DNA from: JAGNLV01 sp964612145
GTDB taxonomy: Bacteria; Zixibacteria; MSB-5A5; GN15; FEB-12
Direction of reading: 5' to 3'
Assembly: GCA_964612145.1 (NCBI GenBank)
Contig: CAZTBP010000007.1
Coordinates: forward strand, 107,490 to 171,489
DNA length: 64,000 nt
The notes under the pieces: model-generated
Databases searched by the model: none
Told to the model about the DNA's origin: nothing
The model's input: the letters and a program-made list of their open reading frames with translations, nothing else
In this document: positions 63,853 through 64,000 of the stretch, in pieces
How positions within the stretch are numbered: the stretch's first letter is position 1
Layout of the letters: each line of letters opens with the position of its first letter
Translations under genes and position numbers: made by a program

Positions 63853-64000
63853 GTTATTTGCCAATCGTTAACGGTTCCAACAAGTTTACGTCGTATTGGC
63901 GGTCAGGTTGCCCCATGTATATGAAATAGGGATTGTTCGCGCCACAAAAAAAGGTTCATCCGGTATTTCCGGGGAATGCCGCTCGTATTTTGAGGAAGAA

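Overview
The window looks like a chromosomal scaffold from an uncultured Gram-negative-type bacterium of the FCB superphylum. Candidate phylum Zixibacteria is my best guess. The guess rests on many secreted proteins ending in a dockerin pair of the form GDVNGDG..NVSDLTYLVDFLFRGG, on others ending in a Bacteroidetes/FCB-type C-terminal sorting domain (NPFNPTT ... KMMLLK), and on lipoproteins with classical lipoboxes. TGA is an ordinary stop here (several intact genes end with it). No tRNA, rRNA, CRISPR array or insertion sequence was seen. A 100-N scaffold gap lies at 33457-33556.

Left part (1-24 kb), housekeeping and stress genes. A redox operon opens the window: a truncated flavodiiron protein, an AhpD-like protein interrupted by an in-frame TGA exactly at the second cysteine of its CxxC motif (a very probable selenoprotein with a SECIS-like hairpin), and a small membrane protein. 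A LigD-type end-joining system follows, split into three genes (phosphoesterase, ligase, polymerase). Then come hflX, a single-domain response regulator, a large Cys-rich dockerin protein on the minus strand, a CRP/FNR regulator with a HAD hydrolase and a DUF2721-like protein, a YihY-family protein, an Fe-S-protein-like gene behind an FNR-type operator, an inactivated M1-peptidase-like protein, a P-loop ATPase, an M24 peptidase with a Nudix hydrolase, an alpha/beta-hydrolase-fold protein lacking its serine nucleophile, two lipoproteins, and two overlapping HDOD genes.

Middle part (24.6-58.4 kb), a 34-kb block of surface-protein genes all on the plus strand. Eight consecutive genes encode secreted proteins built from cohesin-like beta-sandwiches, Ig/cadherin-like modules, dockerins and C-terminal sorting domains. 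Two are giants: about 36 tandem modules (about 3,790 residues once the gap is repaired) and about 19 modules (2,219 residues). The block also encodes a BNR-repeat protein and a subtilisin. Most members have strong sigma70-like promoters, long leaders and good terminators. Sorting-domain proteins carry cohesin-like modules and most other members end in dockerins, so I infer a self-assembling extracellular matrix. This is the best candidate for an undescribed system here.

Right part (58.4-64 kb): a divergent GH35-like protein, a lipoprotein gamma-glutamyltransferase, and a bactofilin-like membrane protein on the minus strand.
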